From Pararge aegeria (Eukaryota; Arthropoda; Insecta; Lepidoptera; Nymphalidae), in the NCBI RefSeq assembly GCF_905163445.1, contig NC_053184.1, positions 1,240,001 through 1,304,000 on the forward strand: DNA of 64,000 nt. Direction: 5' to 3'. This document shows positions 1 through 10,035 of the stretch, piece by piece. Under the pieces are notes generated by a model, which saw nothing but the letters and a program-made list of their open reading frames with translations, had not been told where the DNA came from and searched no databases. The first letter of the stretch is position 1; every line of letters starts with the position of its first letter. The position numbers and the translations under genes were made by a program.

Positions 1-149
1 AAGTGCAGGTATGGAACACTTTTCGCTGATGAAGGAAATAAAATATTCCTTGTTTTCGCCAATTACGGTGGAATTATATTTACATTATAATTGGTGTTTC
101 TTTATTAAGGAATTTAAAATTTTTGACCATCGTCATCATCAAACATTTA

Positions 150-253
150 AAGACCCACTACTATACAGGCATCATCTTAGACTGAGAATGGTTTACGGCC
201 ACTTGTAGACTTTACACGCCGTTAAGAACATTATGGAGAACTCTCGGGCGTAC
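150..253 (-). mobile_element. SINE-A, decayed 3' half
   Basis: The reverse strand carries the middle and 3' half of SINE-A. The block around TTAAGAACATTATGGAGAAC is clear and the distal part is heavily mutated. The tRNA-like head is missing. It abuts a LINE-T tail immediately downstream. Confidence 0.7.
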
Positions 254-254
254 A

Positions 255-605
255 AAGTCATAGTCAAAGTCAAAAATATCTTTATTCAAGTATCTTTTTA
301 CTAAGTAGTTATTCCGCAGGACATTCGAATTCTGTCTTATGAGGGCTGCTTACGGATTGTTTCGTTAACTGTTAGAAAGACAAAACCAAAATATGCAAAC
401 GTAGGCCCATAGGTGGTACTTTTGATGCGTACATTAAATGAGAATTACACGGTAGTGAGATGATGGCGATAACCATATTCTTAAACTTAAAACTAAAGCT
501 ACGAGGGTTCCAATCACGACTTGGTCTAAGAAGAAGCCCACAAAACAAACTTAGCTGGTGTTTTTTTTTTGTTATCACCATCCCACATTGTCATTTAAAA
601 TTATT
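255..605 (-). mobile_element. LINE-T 3' end with TTTGAC tail
   Basis: Read on the minus strand, this fragment ends in a repeated TTTGACTTTGAC-like tail (255-285) preceded by a CTTGAATAAAGA signal. Upstream lies the block GAGGGTTCCA...CTTAGCTGG that recurs at 19.2, 35.4, 38.4, 42.4 and 47.5 kb. This is a 5'-truncated 3' end of a non-LTR retrotransposon. The open frame across it carries no recognisable domain. The family is judged from its repetition here and from memory of lepidopteran repeats. Confidence 0.75.
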
Positions 606-879
606 AGAAGAGCTACCTGGTTAGAGAAATAATTTACACCCAAGCTTTTTTATCGATTACGTAGTCCTTTATACTACTACTCACGAGGTTTTTCTTGAAG
701 CGACGTATATATGACCTGATCATTGCTACATAATCTTCGCTCGTTGAGCTATACTAAAAACCTCTTCTACGGATCATTTCAAGATGATGTAAAGATTCTG
801 CAACCATGGCTCATATCGATTCTAGCTAAGTTGATCTTAGCTTTGTAAGCAATCATCATTGCATATTATACATTTTCCG

Positions 880-1195
880 AAGCGGTGATAGCCCAGTGGT
901 TAGGACTTCGGATTAACTTGCGGGTGGCCGAGTTCAAATCCCAGCACACACCTCTAACTTTGTAAGTTATGTGCGTTTTAAGCATTTAAAATATCACTTG
1001 TTCAAAATTGAAGGGAAACATCGTGAGGAAACCTGTATGCCTGAGAGTTCTCTATAAAGTTCTCAAACGTGTGTGGAGTCCACCAATCCGCACTGGGCTA
1101 GTTTCGTGGACTACGGCCTTAAAGCCCTTTTCATTGTGGGAGGAGATCCGTACCCTGTATTGGGTTGGTAGTGAGTTCATATGATGGCATATTCC
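880..1195 (+). mobile_element. SINE-A, near full length
   Basis: This is one of the most complete SINE-A copies. The head GCGGTGATAGCCCAGTGG contains an A-box-like TAGCCCAGTGG, and GAGTTCAAATCCCAGC is the B box, so it is derived from a tRNA gene with an internal pol III promoter. The body runs through GAGGAAACCTGTATGCCTGA and the GGAGGAGA block to a TGATGG-type tail. It encodes nothing, and would need a LINE for movement. Confidence 0.9.
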
Positions 1196-2041
1196 GACAT
1201 CGACGTCCGACAGCGTGCGGGAATTGTGTTTTAACAGTATTTTAATGTGAGACAAAACACTGCATAAACATTTTGACGTTATACCACGTTTATTTATAAA
1301 ACATATCAGATGCGACACATGATCTATGGTAAAATATTATATTCCTGAAAAACTATTATTCAGTACAATATTCCGGGGACATCCAACAACTGTAGTGGAA
1401 TTTAATAATACAAATTCCATAGGCGTTTTGTCGAAATTGCAATGGAATGTGTCTTTTTTAAAATCCCTTATTGATTTTATATTGAACGTAATATATAATA
1501 CTAGATGTTGCCCGCGGCTTCGCTCACGTTAAGTAAAACTTTTGATTTGGTAAATTTTAACTACAAAGGTTTTAAAAAAGGTCTTGCTGATGATAGAAAA
1601 AAATGAAAGTAAATTACTCAATAAATAATTGAGTAATAGTAAATATACAGTAATAAACTTGTACAATATTCTACACATTCACTTATATGTACATCGAAAA
1701 CAAGTGACCATGACATTCACAAAAAATTATAATAATGACATGTAGTCACAGCAAAAATAATCATAAACATAGGAAGAAATAGGTGTTTTATATGTAATAT
1801 CTATCTTATAGGTAAGCGATAAGCTTTTTTTTAAATACCGGGAAGGGTTGTGAAATATGTCGATGCCAGGTAATAATCGTGATATTACGTTGTATGATGC
1901 GTCCTAGCAAAAGGTATATGAAAGGTTTTTCGTGTCGGAATTTTACATTCGGGGATATCTACTTGGGACAGAAAGATAGATCCGTTCAAGTAGATTACTG
2001 CACTTTATTTTATAGTGTATTATTTTATACAAATAACACAT
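1196..2041. other. Unassigned AT-rich stretch
   Basis: No coding, RNA or repeat assignment, apart from a REP-H edge at 1500-1545 (minus strand, GTTGCCCGCGGCTTCGCTC) and a small perfect hairpin at 1613-1637 (10-bp arms, 5-nt loop). The short open frames have no recognisable composition. Confidence 0.5.
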
Positions 2042-2080
2042 CACTTTATATCATATGCATACCCTCTAGGCACGCCACTG
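2042..2080 (+). mobile_element. MITE-2 right-end fragment
   Basis: The sequence ATGCATACCCTCTAGGCACG and the end GCACGCCACTG match the right terminus of MITE-2 (9498-9641 and 21367-21533). No left end was found nearby. Confidence 0.5.
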
Positions 2081-2815
2081 AATTCCCTTCTATATTGTAT
2101 AAAGCGATTCATTAAGGAATCACAAAAGCATCGAAACAACTAAGCAAATGTTTATCGAAGGCTCCAAAAGAGGCAAACATTGCGTCTTTGTGCAACGAAC
2201 GCTAGCGTCAGCAAAGGGTCATACTCGACTGAATTTTCCAGAGACAATCAATGGTAGTGTCTAAGCTTGTACACAGACCCTGTCCCTTGGCAAACTCAAT
2301 AAGGATCGCAGGCCGTTACTCAAAATACTCTTTCAGTGACTTTGAGAAATCTTAATTTAATTCGCGACAAAATAAGGGGAGACTAAACAGGAAGAATTTG
2401 TAAGTGTGACGAAACAACTGCTCAGCCTCGGTACGGTGACTATCATTTTCACTTTCTGTGTACATGACCCGATTTATTAACGTGCCAGTTTGAGCAAGAC
2501 AAACATTTGCAGGTCACCTTGAACGAGGACTGAACTCGTTGGTTGAGTCTTGCTAAATTTTAAAAACAAAACACTTTAAACTGGACTTTTTCTCTTCTTT
2601 CCGCTTCAATACACTTATAGTCATTTAGTTCCTTCCTCTTGTTATCTTGCTTAGGCTTTTCCGACTCATGTTTTAATACCCGGCAATAATAATAAATTAA
2701 ATAGTTGAGAATAAACACGCGCTTACTTGGAAATATTGTATTACATTTTTTTATTTATGGCCAATGAACGTTCCCTAAGGTTATATTATACCTTGTATTA
2801 CAAAAAATAATAACA
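2081..2815. other. Unassigned stretch
   Basis: I see no coding region, RNA or repeat family I can name here. Confidence 0.5.
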
Positions 2816-2946
2816 AAGCGTTCTCAAATTTTACCAATTCGTATTGGGCCAGCGTGTTGGACTACGGCCTAAACTTTTCTCGCTCTGGGAGGAGACCCGT
2901 GCTTTGAAGTGGGTTTTTAATGGGTTGATATTATGATGATGATTGT
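2816..2946 (+). mobile_element. SINE-A 3' half
   Basis: Begins inside the element at GTTCTCAAA and runs through GGGCCAGCGTG, TGGGAGGAGACCCGTG and a TGATGATGATT tail. It is 5' truncated, as expected of target-primed retroposition. Confidence 0.85.
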
Positions 2947-3450
2947 AAATTTTGTCCATCATCCTTTATGTCGTCTACCTCGGTTTGTAAGGCACCATCA
3001 GAATTATCTACTCAACATTGTCAAAATGTTGAGTAGGTAATTCGAGAAACTTAAAAATTTGAAGTAAAATAAATAAAACACCAAATATCCTATTAGAACC
3101 TAAATTATGGTACCCCTACAAACAAGGTCTGGCCCTTAGGACGTGACCTTGGATAATACGTTTGTTGAATAAACAAATCTCCTTTTATAAAAGTGCGTGT
3201 TTGCGAAACGGGTTATACTTTGTAGCTTTGTCATGAGATACTGTATAGTTTGTGAAATAAATTCCTTCTTTTTGGTTTATATTTTCTGTCGTAAAATTTT
3301 ACCCTATGTGTTGATATTGTGCCTTCTATTTATAAAGGCTTATAGTTTGTTCGGATATATGATTTTTATTCAAGTATCTTGGAAACTATTTCATCGTTTA
3401 TTCTTCAAGTAATTTTGACGACTTTCTTTAGCGCAACACTCTGCAGCTTC
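2947..3450. other. Unassigned stretch with small hairpin
   Basis: Contains a perfect 12-bp inverted repeat with a 5-nt loop at 3008-3036. The open frame at 3197-3412 is rich in Phe, Ile, Leu and Tyr, which is typical of AT-rich non-coding DNA, and I do not believe it is a gene. Confidence 0.45.
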
Positions 3451-3452
3451 AA

Positions 3453-3490
3453 GCGATGATACCTTAGTGGTTAAGACTTGGGGGGTGAGT
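3453..3490 (+). mobile_element. SINE-A head fragment
   Basis: A degenerate AAGCGATGATACCTTAGTGG followed by TTAAGACTTGG matches the first 35 bases of SINE-A. The rest is absent. Confidence 0.5.
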
Positions 3491-3689
3491 GTTTGACAAT
3501 TTGACAACATAACTCCGACAAATTATAACCGATTTAAATAATTATTTTTGTACTATAGAGGTATATGTGTTTAATTTTGCCCAAACTGTGGATGGAGATA
3601 CAGGACAGAACTCCTCAGCGGACAGCAGCAAACCCCTCATTTAAGGCTTAGCGATACTACATACTATAATTTTTTTTAGATCTACAACT

Positions 3690-3755
3690 AAATTTAATGC
3701 CACATCAAAAAATAAAATCAAACGCAGACGAAGTCGCGAGCAACAGCTAGTATAC
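3690..3755 (+). mobile_element. REP-H 3' edge
   Basis: The sequence AACGCAGACGAAGTCGCGAG followed by an AGCTAGTA-like end is the terminal segment of a very common lepidopteran interspersed repeat. Only this edge survives. Confidence 0.55.
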
Positions 3756-3871
3756 AATAAAAATAATAACTATGGATGGTTTACAAAAACCTCAAAAAGT
3801 TTTTTTTGTGATAAAAAGATATTTCAACAAAACTCAGTTTTTTTTTTCAAGCCGTAATAACCTATTGTTCC

Positions 3872-4065
3872 AGAGCAGATTGGTGGACTGCCCACCCCTT
3901 TGAAAACATTATGGAGAACTCTCAGGCATGCAGGTTTTGCTCACGATGTTTTCCTTCACCGTTGATCAGCAAGTGATATTTTAATAACTTCGAGATAGTA
4001 ATAGGTGCGTGCTGGTGTGATTCGAACTCGGCCCCCGAAAGCGAAGCCGAACCACTAGGCTAATT
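3872..4065 (-). mobile_element. SINE-A, minus strand
   Basis: The minus strand runs from a degenerate head (GTGGTTCGGCTTCGCTTTCG) through the B box GAGTTCGAATCA to the GGAGAACTCTCAGGC block. The 3' tail is missing. Confidence 0.85.
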
Positions 4066-4107
4066 CCTTAAATTAAAAACGCACATAGCTCCGAAACGTT
4101 AAAGATG

Positions 4108-4121
4108 TACTAATGACAGTT
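4108..4121 (+). repeat. Left 14-bp direct repeat flanking MITE-1
   Basis: TACTAATGACAGTT recurs exactly at 4432-4445, bracketing MITE-1. It may be a long target-site duplication or part of an older locus duplication. Confidence 0.7.
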
Positions 4122-4431
4122 ATGAAAATGAAGCTTAATTTGCTATTCTCCGCGAAAAGCGGGAGAATCTGTATGTATCCTCAGGAGATGTTGACTTTAC
4201 AATTATTTTATGTAAAGTGAACATCTCCTGAGGATGCTCCGGTTTCGGAGCGAAACGTCCGTAGAAGGTTCATTGCTGAAGATCTGTGTAGTTTGGAGTA
4301 TAAGGATTGAAGAAATTATAAATTTCACCATACAGATTCTCCTGCTTTTCATGGAGTAGGTATAGCAAATTAAGCTTAATTTTCATAATATATCATGGAA
4401 TTCCGCAAAGTTACATACATCGGCTATCAAA
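4122..4431 (+). mobile_element. MITE-1 copy with internal hairpin
   Basis: Both ends carry the inverted module AAGCTTAATTTGCTAT...CCGCGAAAAGC. The reverse complement lies at about 4320-4385. Inside, 4177-4200 and 4212-4235 form a 24-bp stem with one mismatch around ATCCTCAGGAGATGTT. A conserved block GGATGCTCCGGTTTCGGAGC follows the stem. It encodes nothing. Copies recur at 14.1, 28.9, 34.5 and 43.5 kb. The left terminus is truncated relative to the copy at 43475. The superfamily is not assignable by eye. Confidence 0.8.
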
Positions 4432-4445
4432 TACTAATGACAGTT
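4432..4445 (+). repeat. Right 14-bp direct repeat flanking MITE-1
   Basis: Exact second copy of TACTAATGACAGTT. About 20 bases separate it from the recognisable MITE-1 terminus. Confidence 0.7.
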
Positions 4446-4805
4446 TTATACTAAAAAATAAAATTGCATAGGCAATCAATTAAGGCATCAGCGCCCATCT
4501 CCGCACTCGGGAGGTTGTCCAAAAGACTTGATAACATACAAACATTAACACCCGCGTTTTAGTTAGCTGATATTGGCGTAACGAACATTGACGCTGGTAA
4601 TATCATCGGGGTGCTTTTATGTAAATCTTGCATCCCTCAATGTAAATGTCCGCCTGTACATAAATAAGCTTTGAATGGAACTGATAGCGATGATTGATCG
4701 AGTCGACATGGACCCTATTGGGTCCGTTGATACATGCCATTGATGTAAACGCCGTAGATATAATATGTTAAACTAGACATCGAAGATAAATTACATGGAT
4801 TATTG
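4446..4805. other. Unassigned stretch
   Basis: No repeat or coding assignment. Confidence 0.5.
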
Positions 4806-4930
4806 ACCTCTGTGGCGCAATGGTCAGTGCCACTTTTGGGTGGGAGGTCCCGGTTACGAATCTCGGGCAATTTGAGAATTTATACTTTCTGAATTTTCTC
4901 TGTCTTATCCGGACCGTGTAGTGTATATAC
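4806..4930 (+). mobile_element. SINE-B, 5' half
   Basis: The head CTCTGTGGCGCAATGGTCAG (A-box-like) and GGTCCCGGTTACGAATCTCG (B-box region) are followed by GGGCAATTTGAGAATTTATA. This is the tRNA-derived head and early body of SINE-B; the 3' half is missing. Confidence 0.8.
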
Positions 4931-5399
4931 TATTACTCATTTGTGCCAGTGCTCCATAAAATATTGGTTATATTTATAAACTGTGAAACTAATGATGAAG
5001 TTGGAATTGATAATATAATAATTGATTGAAAAAAATTGAAAAATTGATCAAAATGCCTCAACGATTATGTAATATTGTTTTCAGTTTTTTTGATATGTAT
5101 ATATAATCTAAATAATTATAAAGTATTATGTATTTTTTTTATAATAACTTCTATGCGTTGAGTATTAAAAAAACTTTATGTTTTTATAAATGTGTTCCTA
5201 ATATAACCTACTGTTCATAAGTAAAATAAACTAAGCTAAATAAACTAAAACATAACTAATTAATGTATTTAATTAGTTATGTTTTAGTTTTATAATCTGA
5301 AACTAAAACAATAAAAGAACTAAAACAATAAAAGAAATCTGAAATTAAAACAATATCTTATTGAAAAATGTTATTATTCAAAATTCTATATTATAATCT
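4931..5399. other. AT-rich stretch with perfect palindrome
   Basis: Very AT-rich. It contains a perfect 22-bp inverted repeat with a 5-nt loop at 5242-5290. No gene is supported. Confidence 0.5.
5242..5290. repeat. Perfect 22-bp inverted repeat, 5-nt loop
   Basis: Arms 5242-5263 and 5269-5290 are exact reverse complements (AAACTAAAACATAACTAATT...) around the loop TGTAT. No flanking element explains it. Confidence 0.85.
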
Positions 5400-5545
5400 A
5401 ATCCTGAATGTTGTTTATTATTTTTAAGTTAAGATTTGCATGCCTTGAAATGGGCTAAACATTGTTCTGTATAATTTTTTTAACATCTATAATTTCACAT
5501 GTTTTTTGCAAATAAATGATCATTATTATTATTATTATTACATTT
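5400..5545 (+). mobile_element. LINE-K type 3' end with ATT tail
   Basis: The terminus TTTGCAAATAAATGATCATT followed by ATT repeats matches the terminus of the LINE at 41215-41646, including its ATT tail. Only the 3' untranslated end is recognisable. Confidence 0.6.
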
Positions 5546-5954
5546 CAGAGAAATATCAGTAAATATTAGTAATTAAAATAACCAATGTAACGACTCTATA
5601 TTATACCTATCGTATATTTTTTTATTTTCCTAAAATCCTTTAAATTTTTCTTTATAATTTTTTAACCATCGATTTTTCTAAATTGGTCTCTAAAAGAAGT
5701 TGGATAAAAATTTCCATTCGGGGGAGAGCATTCAATTTTTTTTTTGAAACTCTTCATAGGTATAATAATATTTACAAACACTTCATTATGCGGCTCTTAA
5801 GGTAATATCTTTAGGTGTCGTATATCGATGGTGTATGGTGTTAGTTTTGGTGTAATGGAGCATATATTCTATTCAGGCATTCAGTACGCGTCATTGACCA
5901 AGGCGCGGGTTAAACGTGATGTTGATCGATTGGTCACCGATTTCTGGGTTCAGG
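5546..5954. other. Unassigned stretch
   Basis: No coding region or repeat recognised. Confidence 0.45.
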
Positions 5955-6106
5955 GTGCCTAGTGTGAGATTTTCTAACTACGTTAACTCATACGATCACG
6001 TGAAAGTTAGCTAAGATTTGTAAGGAATCTAAAGAGCACCATCTAGTACAATACGGTTTCCCAGTGTTGTAAGTAAACGTAACTTAGAAAATCTCACTCT
6101 AGGTAC
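5955..6106. mobile_element. MITE-3, about 150 bp with long terminal inverted repeats
   Basis: The left end carries TAGTGTGAGATTTTCTAACT (5959-5989) and the right end its imperfect reverse complement around TTAGAAAATCTCACTCTAGG (6070-6106). The 30-35 bp arms enclose about 80 bases with no coding capacity. Structurally this is a miniature inverted-repeat element. I cannot define a target duplication, so the exact ends are uncertain. Confidence 0.65.
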
Positions 6107-6159
6107 TCAATTTTGTTTTATACTTATCAAACTTTTGAAAAAGTGGGATTTTCAATTCA

Positions 6160-6540
6160 GTGCATTTCAATGTACTATGTATGGGCCTCATAAGAAGGCT
6201 CAGAATCACTCAGCGGGCGATTTCTGATGAGGAGATCCGTAGAAGAACCAGAGTTACCGACATAGCTCAGCGAGTTGCAAAGCTGAAGTGGGAATGGGCG
6301 GGGCACATAGCTCGGAGAACCGATGGACGTTGGGGTTCCAAGGTGTGGGAATGGCGACCCTGCACAGGTAAACGCAGTGTTGGTCGGCCCCCAACGAGGT
6401 GGACAGACGACATCAAACGAGTCGCTGGGAGCCGCTGGAAACATGCGGCCCAAGACCGTGGATTTTGGAACTCTCTACAAAAGACCTATGTCCAGCAGTG
6501 GACTTCTGTCGGTTGAAGTGATGATGATGATGATGCATGT
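6160..6540 (+). mobile_element. RTE-like LINE type 1, ORF2 C-terminal tail and 3' end
   Basis: A 118-codon open frame (6160-6516) carries the tail of a lepidopteran endonuclease-reverse transcriptase protein. Landmarks are RRTRVTDIAQRVAKLKWEWA, GHIARRTDGRWG, GRPPTRWTDD and a terminal VQQWTSVG. The catalytic endonuclease and RT domains lie upstream in intact elements and are absent here. The 3' end is a (TGA)n tail at 6518-6535. The surviving frame has no stops, so this copy is probably younger than those at 26428, 53421 and 54645. The first Met is probably not a real start. Confidence 0.85.
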
Positions 6541-6614
6541 ACACCGTTGTATTGTTAATGGAACATGATTTAAATTTGGCAACTTATTTCTAACTACCTT
6601 CATAAATATAATGA

Positions 6615-6654
6615 TATGAAGCGGTGATAGCCACTAGGCTATCACCGCTTCATA
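6615..6654. repeat. Perfect 18-bp palindrome at SINE-A head
   Basis: Arms 6615-6632 (TATGAAGCGGTGATAGCC) and 6637-6654 are exact reverse complements with a 4-nt loop ACTA. Confidence 0.95.
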
Positions 6655-6661
6655 ATCCGCA

Positions 6662-6693
6662 CCGAAATCCTAACCACAAGGTTAGGATTTCGG
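6662..6693. repeat. Perfect 14-bp palindrome in SINE-A head
   Basis: Arms 6662-6675 (CCGAAATCCTAACC) and 6680-6693 are exact reverse complements with loop ACAA. It lies 8 bases after the preceding palindrome, in the same SINE head. Confidence 0.95.
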
Positions 6694-6969
6694 CTATACA
6701 TTCGCTGGGGTCGAGTTCGAATCCCACCACGCACCATTCAACTTTTGACCGACCCACTACAGGGCACGGGTCTCCCACAATGAGAAGGGGTTAAGGCCAT
6801 CGTCCCCCACGCCGGCCCCGTGCGGAGGATTGGTGGACTTCACACACCTTTGAGAACATTATGCAGGTTTCCTGGTGCTGTGATTCGAACTCACTCCCCC
6901 GAAAGTTAAGTCGAAGTGCTCCCCACTGGGCTATCACCGCTTCCTTCCTTCCTTTTTTCTAAGTGATGT

Positions 6970-7190
6970 TAGTTTAATTACAATATCACTTGCTTTAAAA
7001 AAAAACAACTTGCCTGAAAGTTCGCTATAATATTCTCAAAGGCGTTTGGACTCCACCAATCTGCAATAGGCTAGCGTGGCTTACGGGTATTTGACAATAA
7101 AAAGGGTTTAGCCTTTTCATTGTCAAATACCCGTTTCCTGTAGTTGGCCGGTAATGGGTTTTTATGTTGATAATGATGAAAATGAATATA
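6970..7190 (+). mobile_element. SINE-A, 5' truncated, with internal hairpin
   Basis: The body starts at CAATATCACTTGCTT, runs through CTGAAAGTTCGCTATAATAT and CCACCAATCTGCA, and ends in GGCCGGTAATGGG. The centre is replaced by an inverted repeat: arms 7083-7098 and 7119-7134 are exact over 16 bp and extend to about 23 bp with one mismatch. This is a strand-switch inside the element. Confidence 0.8.
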
Positions 7191-9445
7191 ATACGTGGTG
7201 ACGCCCTTTTCATTGGAGATGGTTTTTCATTTAGCCCTCGTAGGTGAGCCGTAATAACTATTAAAAAATAAAAGAAATTGTAAAATGTTGATGTTGTACG
7301 TATAACTCCATATTCGAGATTATGAAAATATCGTAAAAGTACATTAAAAAGCAAACAAAAAGCAACTTAGGTAGCTAATCTAAGGACAGAACCTAGATCC
7401 ACGTGTTACAAGAATAAACGATATAATACTAAAATAAGATCTTAACTGTGGTACAAGTAAAGAAAATCAGAGAGAACAAAGTTAAACTGGTCGCATCTTA
7501 CGACATATTTATCACGCTATTTCTCTGAATTCCGATTAAAAAAGTTACTCTCGAAGATTTATAAAACTCACGTACCGAACGTAAAAGTTTAATATTATGC
7601 CTCAAAAGCGTTATGATCTTTTTCGTGGACACAAATTGAGATTTAGCTGATCGAAAATCTAAATTCTCCGCCGGCGCGACAGCGAGGTGATTTATTGCGA
7701 GGCCGATAATAACGTTATCACGGCCATCTTGGATCCTAGGACATAATGGAACATGGTCCTCCGAGCCGGATAACGGGTCGTGTTACCTGGTAGGACTGTA
7801 TAGGGACTGTGTGAAGGTGCCATTAATTAAACCTCGCTTGTGTTTTACCATGAAGTCCTAATTAAAACAATATTATTTCCTCCTACGCAAGACTTTACAG
7901 CGTGTTAAAGGTGGTAACACACTTTACACGATGCTTAATTATTTTTGAGCTTAGCATATTATTTCATACTGCCTGGAAGCCACATCATCATCACCATCAT
8001 TGTTGTCAGAAAGCAGCGTGAGAAACAGACAAAAAACTTTGTTTTGTGTTTTGTTGTCTACAGTATAATATGCTGACTTCAAGCAGTTAAGATTTAGTTC
8101 CTGTTAAAAACAAAAAAAATGTGATCAAACGTAGAATTCTGATTGTTATACGGTTTAGTTTCGAATATTGTCGGTCGATCAATTAATCACAATATTTCAA
8201 ATTCATTATTTTAAGTCTTACCTAAAAGTTCAGAAAAAATTAGAAATGAAAACCGTAACACTCTATTGTTATTCAGCGTATCTAGATATCTACGTGAATC
8301 GGAAACTATAAAATTTCATTTTCATATATGGGGGTAAACTTCGTTTAAAATAACGTGATTTGTTCGCTAGCGAAATTTTTAAAGCTATAATTTGTACGCG
8401 AAAATAAAATCGCGTCGCAACGTGACGTCACGACACGCACGTCCACACAATCAAAAGGAGAATAAAGTCGGATGCAGTGCACACGTTTTATACGGCCATG
8501 ACGCATTAGGCAGGCTGCACACGTACGACATATTAACGTACACCGCGACAGACGTGACTTCGCCCAGTTGTGTGGGGGTGACTCGATTCAATAAGCGCTG
8601 TTTGTTGCACGTACCTATGTACCTACGATTTTAGGTAATACAATGAGATAACTGGCATTAATGCGAATTTTCACAATCATCAGACTTTGACAGCGAAGCA
8701 TAGTGATGACGCTTGGTACATTTTATATACCGTTTGATTAGAAAAGTTTTGATTGTTACATTGTCTTTGCCGCGAGTGCTCAATTCGAAGCGAGCAATTA
8801 TTTTTTTGAAGTGAATCTTCTTTATTATAATTGTGCTTCCAAACTCTTAAAATGAATACAAACAAGAAGTAGCGCATAATTTAAGGATATTCCTAGCCGT
8901 TCATCAACCTTTTGCCAATAGTTGTCACCTATGAGTTGATGAATCGTTTTTTTCATAGGCATTCGATATAGGCAATTCATGGTTTAGGAAAACGGCGGTA
9001 AGTCAGCGAGAGATTAAGATAGAATAGATTACACATTTTGTTTAAAACACCATGAAAACTGAATAACATATATGTACTTAATATAAATAATATAATGAAA
9101 TAATATAATTCCAATGTCACGATGTTTATCCGGGATGAGCTCCGAAACTACTGAACTGACTTTAACTTTTTTTTTAAATGGGTGTTAAAGTTCTCTTAAG
9201 AGATAGGATAATTATTTATATCTCAATTTTTATATACAATGTTATTTTATTGAGAATTATTTTTAAATACCTAATAATTGAACGGAAGCTAGAAAACCAC
9301 AGCAAAGTGTGGGTCTATTTCACATTAAATAATTTTCAAGCTTCGTATAAATAATAAAACTTACATTTATACTCATACTCCTAAAACTCTATATCCATCG
9401 TAATCTTTCGAAGGCGTACTTTTTTGTGTCCTTAAGCACAGTCAA
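7191..9445. other. Long unassigned stretch
   Basis: No convincing gene. CATCATCATCACCATCATT near 7982 may be an isolated antisense SINE tail. The part at 8390-8600 is unusually rich in CG dinucleotides and contains an 80-codon open frame with no motif I recognise. The part at 9130-9300 has a weak REP-H-like phrase (GAGCTCCGAAACTACTGAAC). The remainder is featureless to me. Confidence 0.45.
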
Positions 9446-9680
9446 ACCATTACCGGCCCGCTACAGATCACGGGTCTCCTCCAACAATGACAAGGGGCAG
9501 TGGCGTGCACTTCATACATACACAAAAGCTCTGCCTACCCTAAAATTTTTGTATAACTCATAAATCCGAATGTTTTTTTTCTTTTCATGGCATCTTCCTT
9601 TTTTTTGCATACCCTGGTCAAAAACCCTGTGCACGCCACTGGCAAGGGGTTAAGGTCCACCACGCTACCCATTGTGGTAG
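9446..9680 (-). mobile_element. SINE-A 3' end, interrupted by MITE-2
   Basis: The minus strand holds the SINE-A tail region in two pieces. The piece at 9446-9497 (CCATTACCGGCCCGCTACAG as seen on plus) and the piece at 9643-9680 join exactly once MITE-2 and one copy of the target repeat are removed. Confidence 0.8.
9498..9641 (+). mobile_element. MITE-2, hAT-like, inserted in SINE-A
   Basis: A 144-bp element with perfect 13-bp terminal inverted repeats CAGTGGCGTGCAC / GTGCACGCCACTG. It is flanked by ACAAGGGG (9490-9497) and GCAAGGGG (9642-9649), an 8-bp duplication with one mismatch. Length 8 and CAG-type ends fit the hAT superfamily. It has no coding capacity. Related copies lie at 21367-21533 and, as right ends only, at 2042-2080 and about 17800-17895. 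Confidence 0.8.
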
Positions 9681-10035
9681 TTATATTAAACCACACCCCT
9701 AATCGTTCTTTACGGTCCGTAGGGTTTTTTATTTTATTATTTCACTACAGGTAGGCCCTTGACTGCAATTTCACCTGGTTCTTAGTGATGATGCAGTCTA
9801 AGATGGCAGCGGGCTAACCTGTTAGGGAGTCAACTAATCGGTTTCTACGCGACATCGAACCGGTAAACTAAACCTGGTACTTAAATTCATAGCGGTCACC
9901 ATTGGCGCAATCGCCAGATTGTGTAAAGCCAATTTAAAATAAACATTGATTCCCAAAGCAACCCGCTGGATATAAAACCCGGCACTTCTCACTTATAAAA
10001 CCATAGCGCTAACCACTGCACCAGGGGAGACGTCT
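9681..10035 (-). mobile_element. SINE-B, minus strand, mosaic
   Basis: The tail (CCCTTGACTGCAATTTCACC on plus), the GCGGGCTAACCTGTTAGGGAG block and the tRNA-like head near 10000-10035 are present in minus orientation. The middle is disturbed at about 9890-9960. A short extra SINE-B piece (9681-9712) precedes the tail. Confidence 0.75.

Larger units (their letters stand above)
6615..6945. mobile_element. Rearranged SINE-A locus (fold-back)
   Basis: The plus-strand head GAAGCGGTGATAGCC at 6618-6632 is followed at once by its own reverse complement. The sequence then returns to plus orientation (6680-6744, with B box GAGTTCGAATCCC) and finally reads as a minus-strand SINE-A (6752-6945). That last part has internal deletions and ends GGGCTATCACCGCTTC. 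The locus switches strand several times within one SINE family. Confidence 0.8.

Noticed and set aside
8392..8634. 80-codon frame in CG-rich DNA
   Set aside because: No motif or repeat support. CG-richness alone lowers stop frequency.
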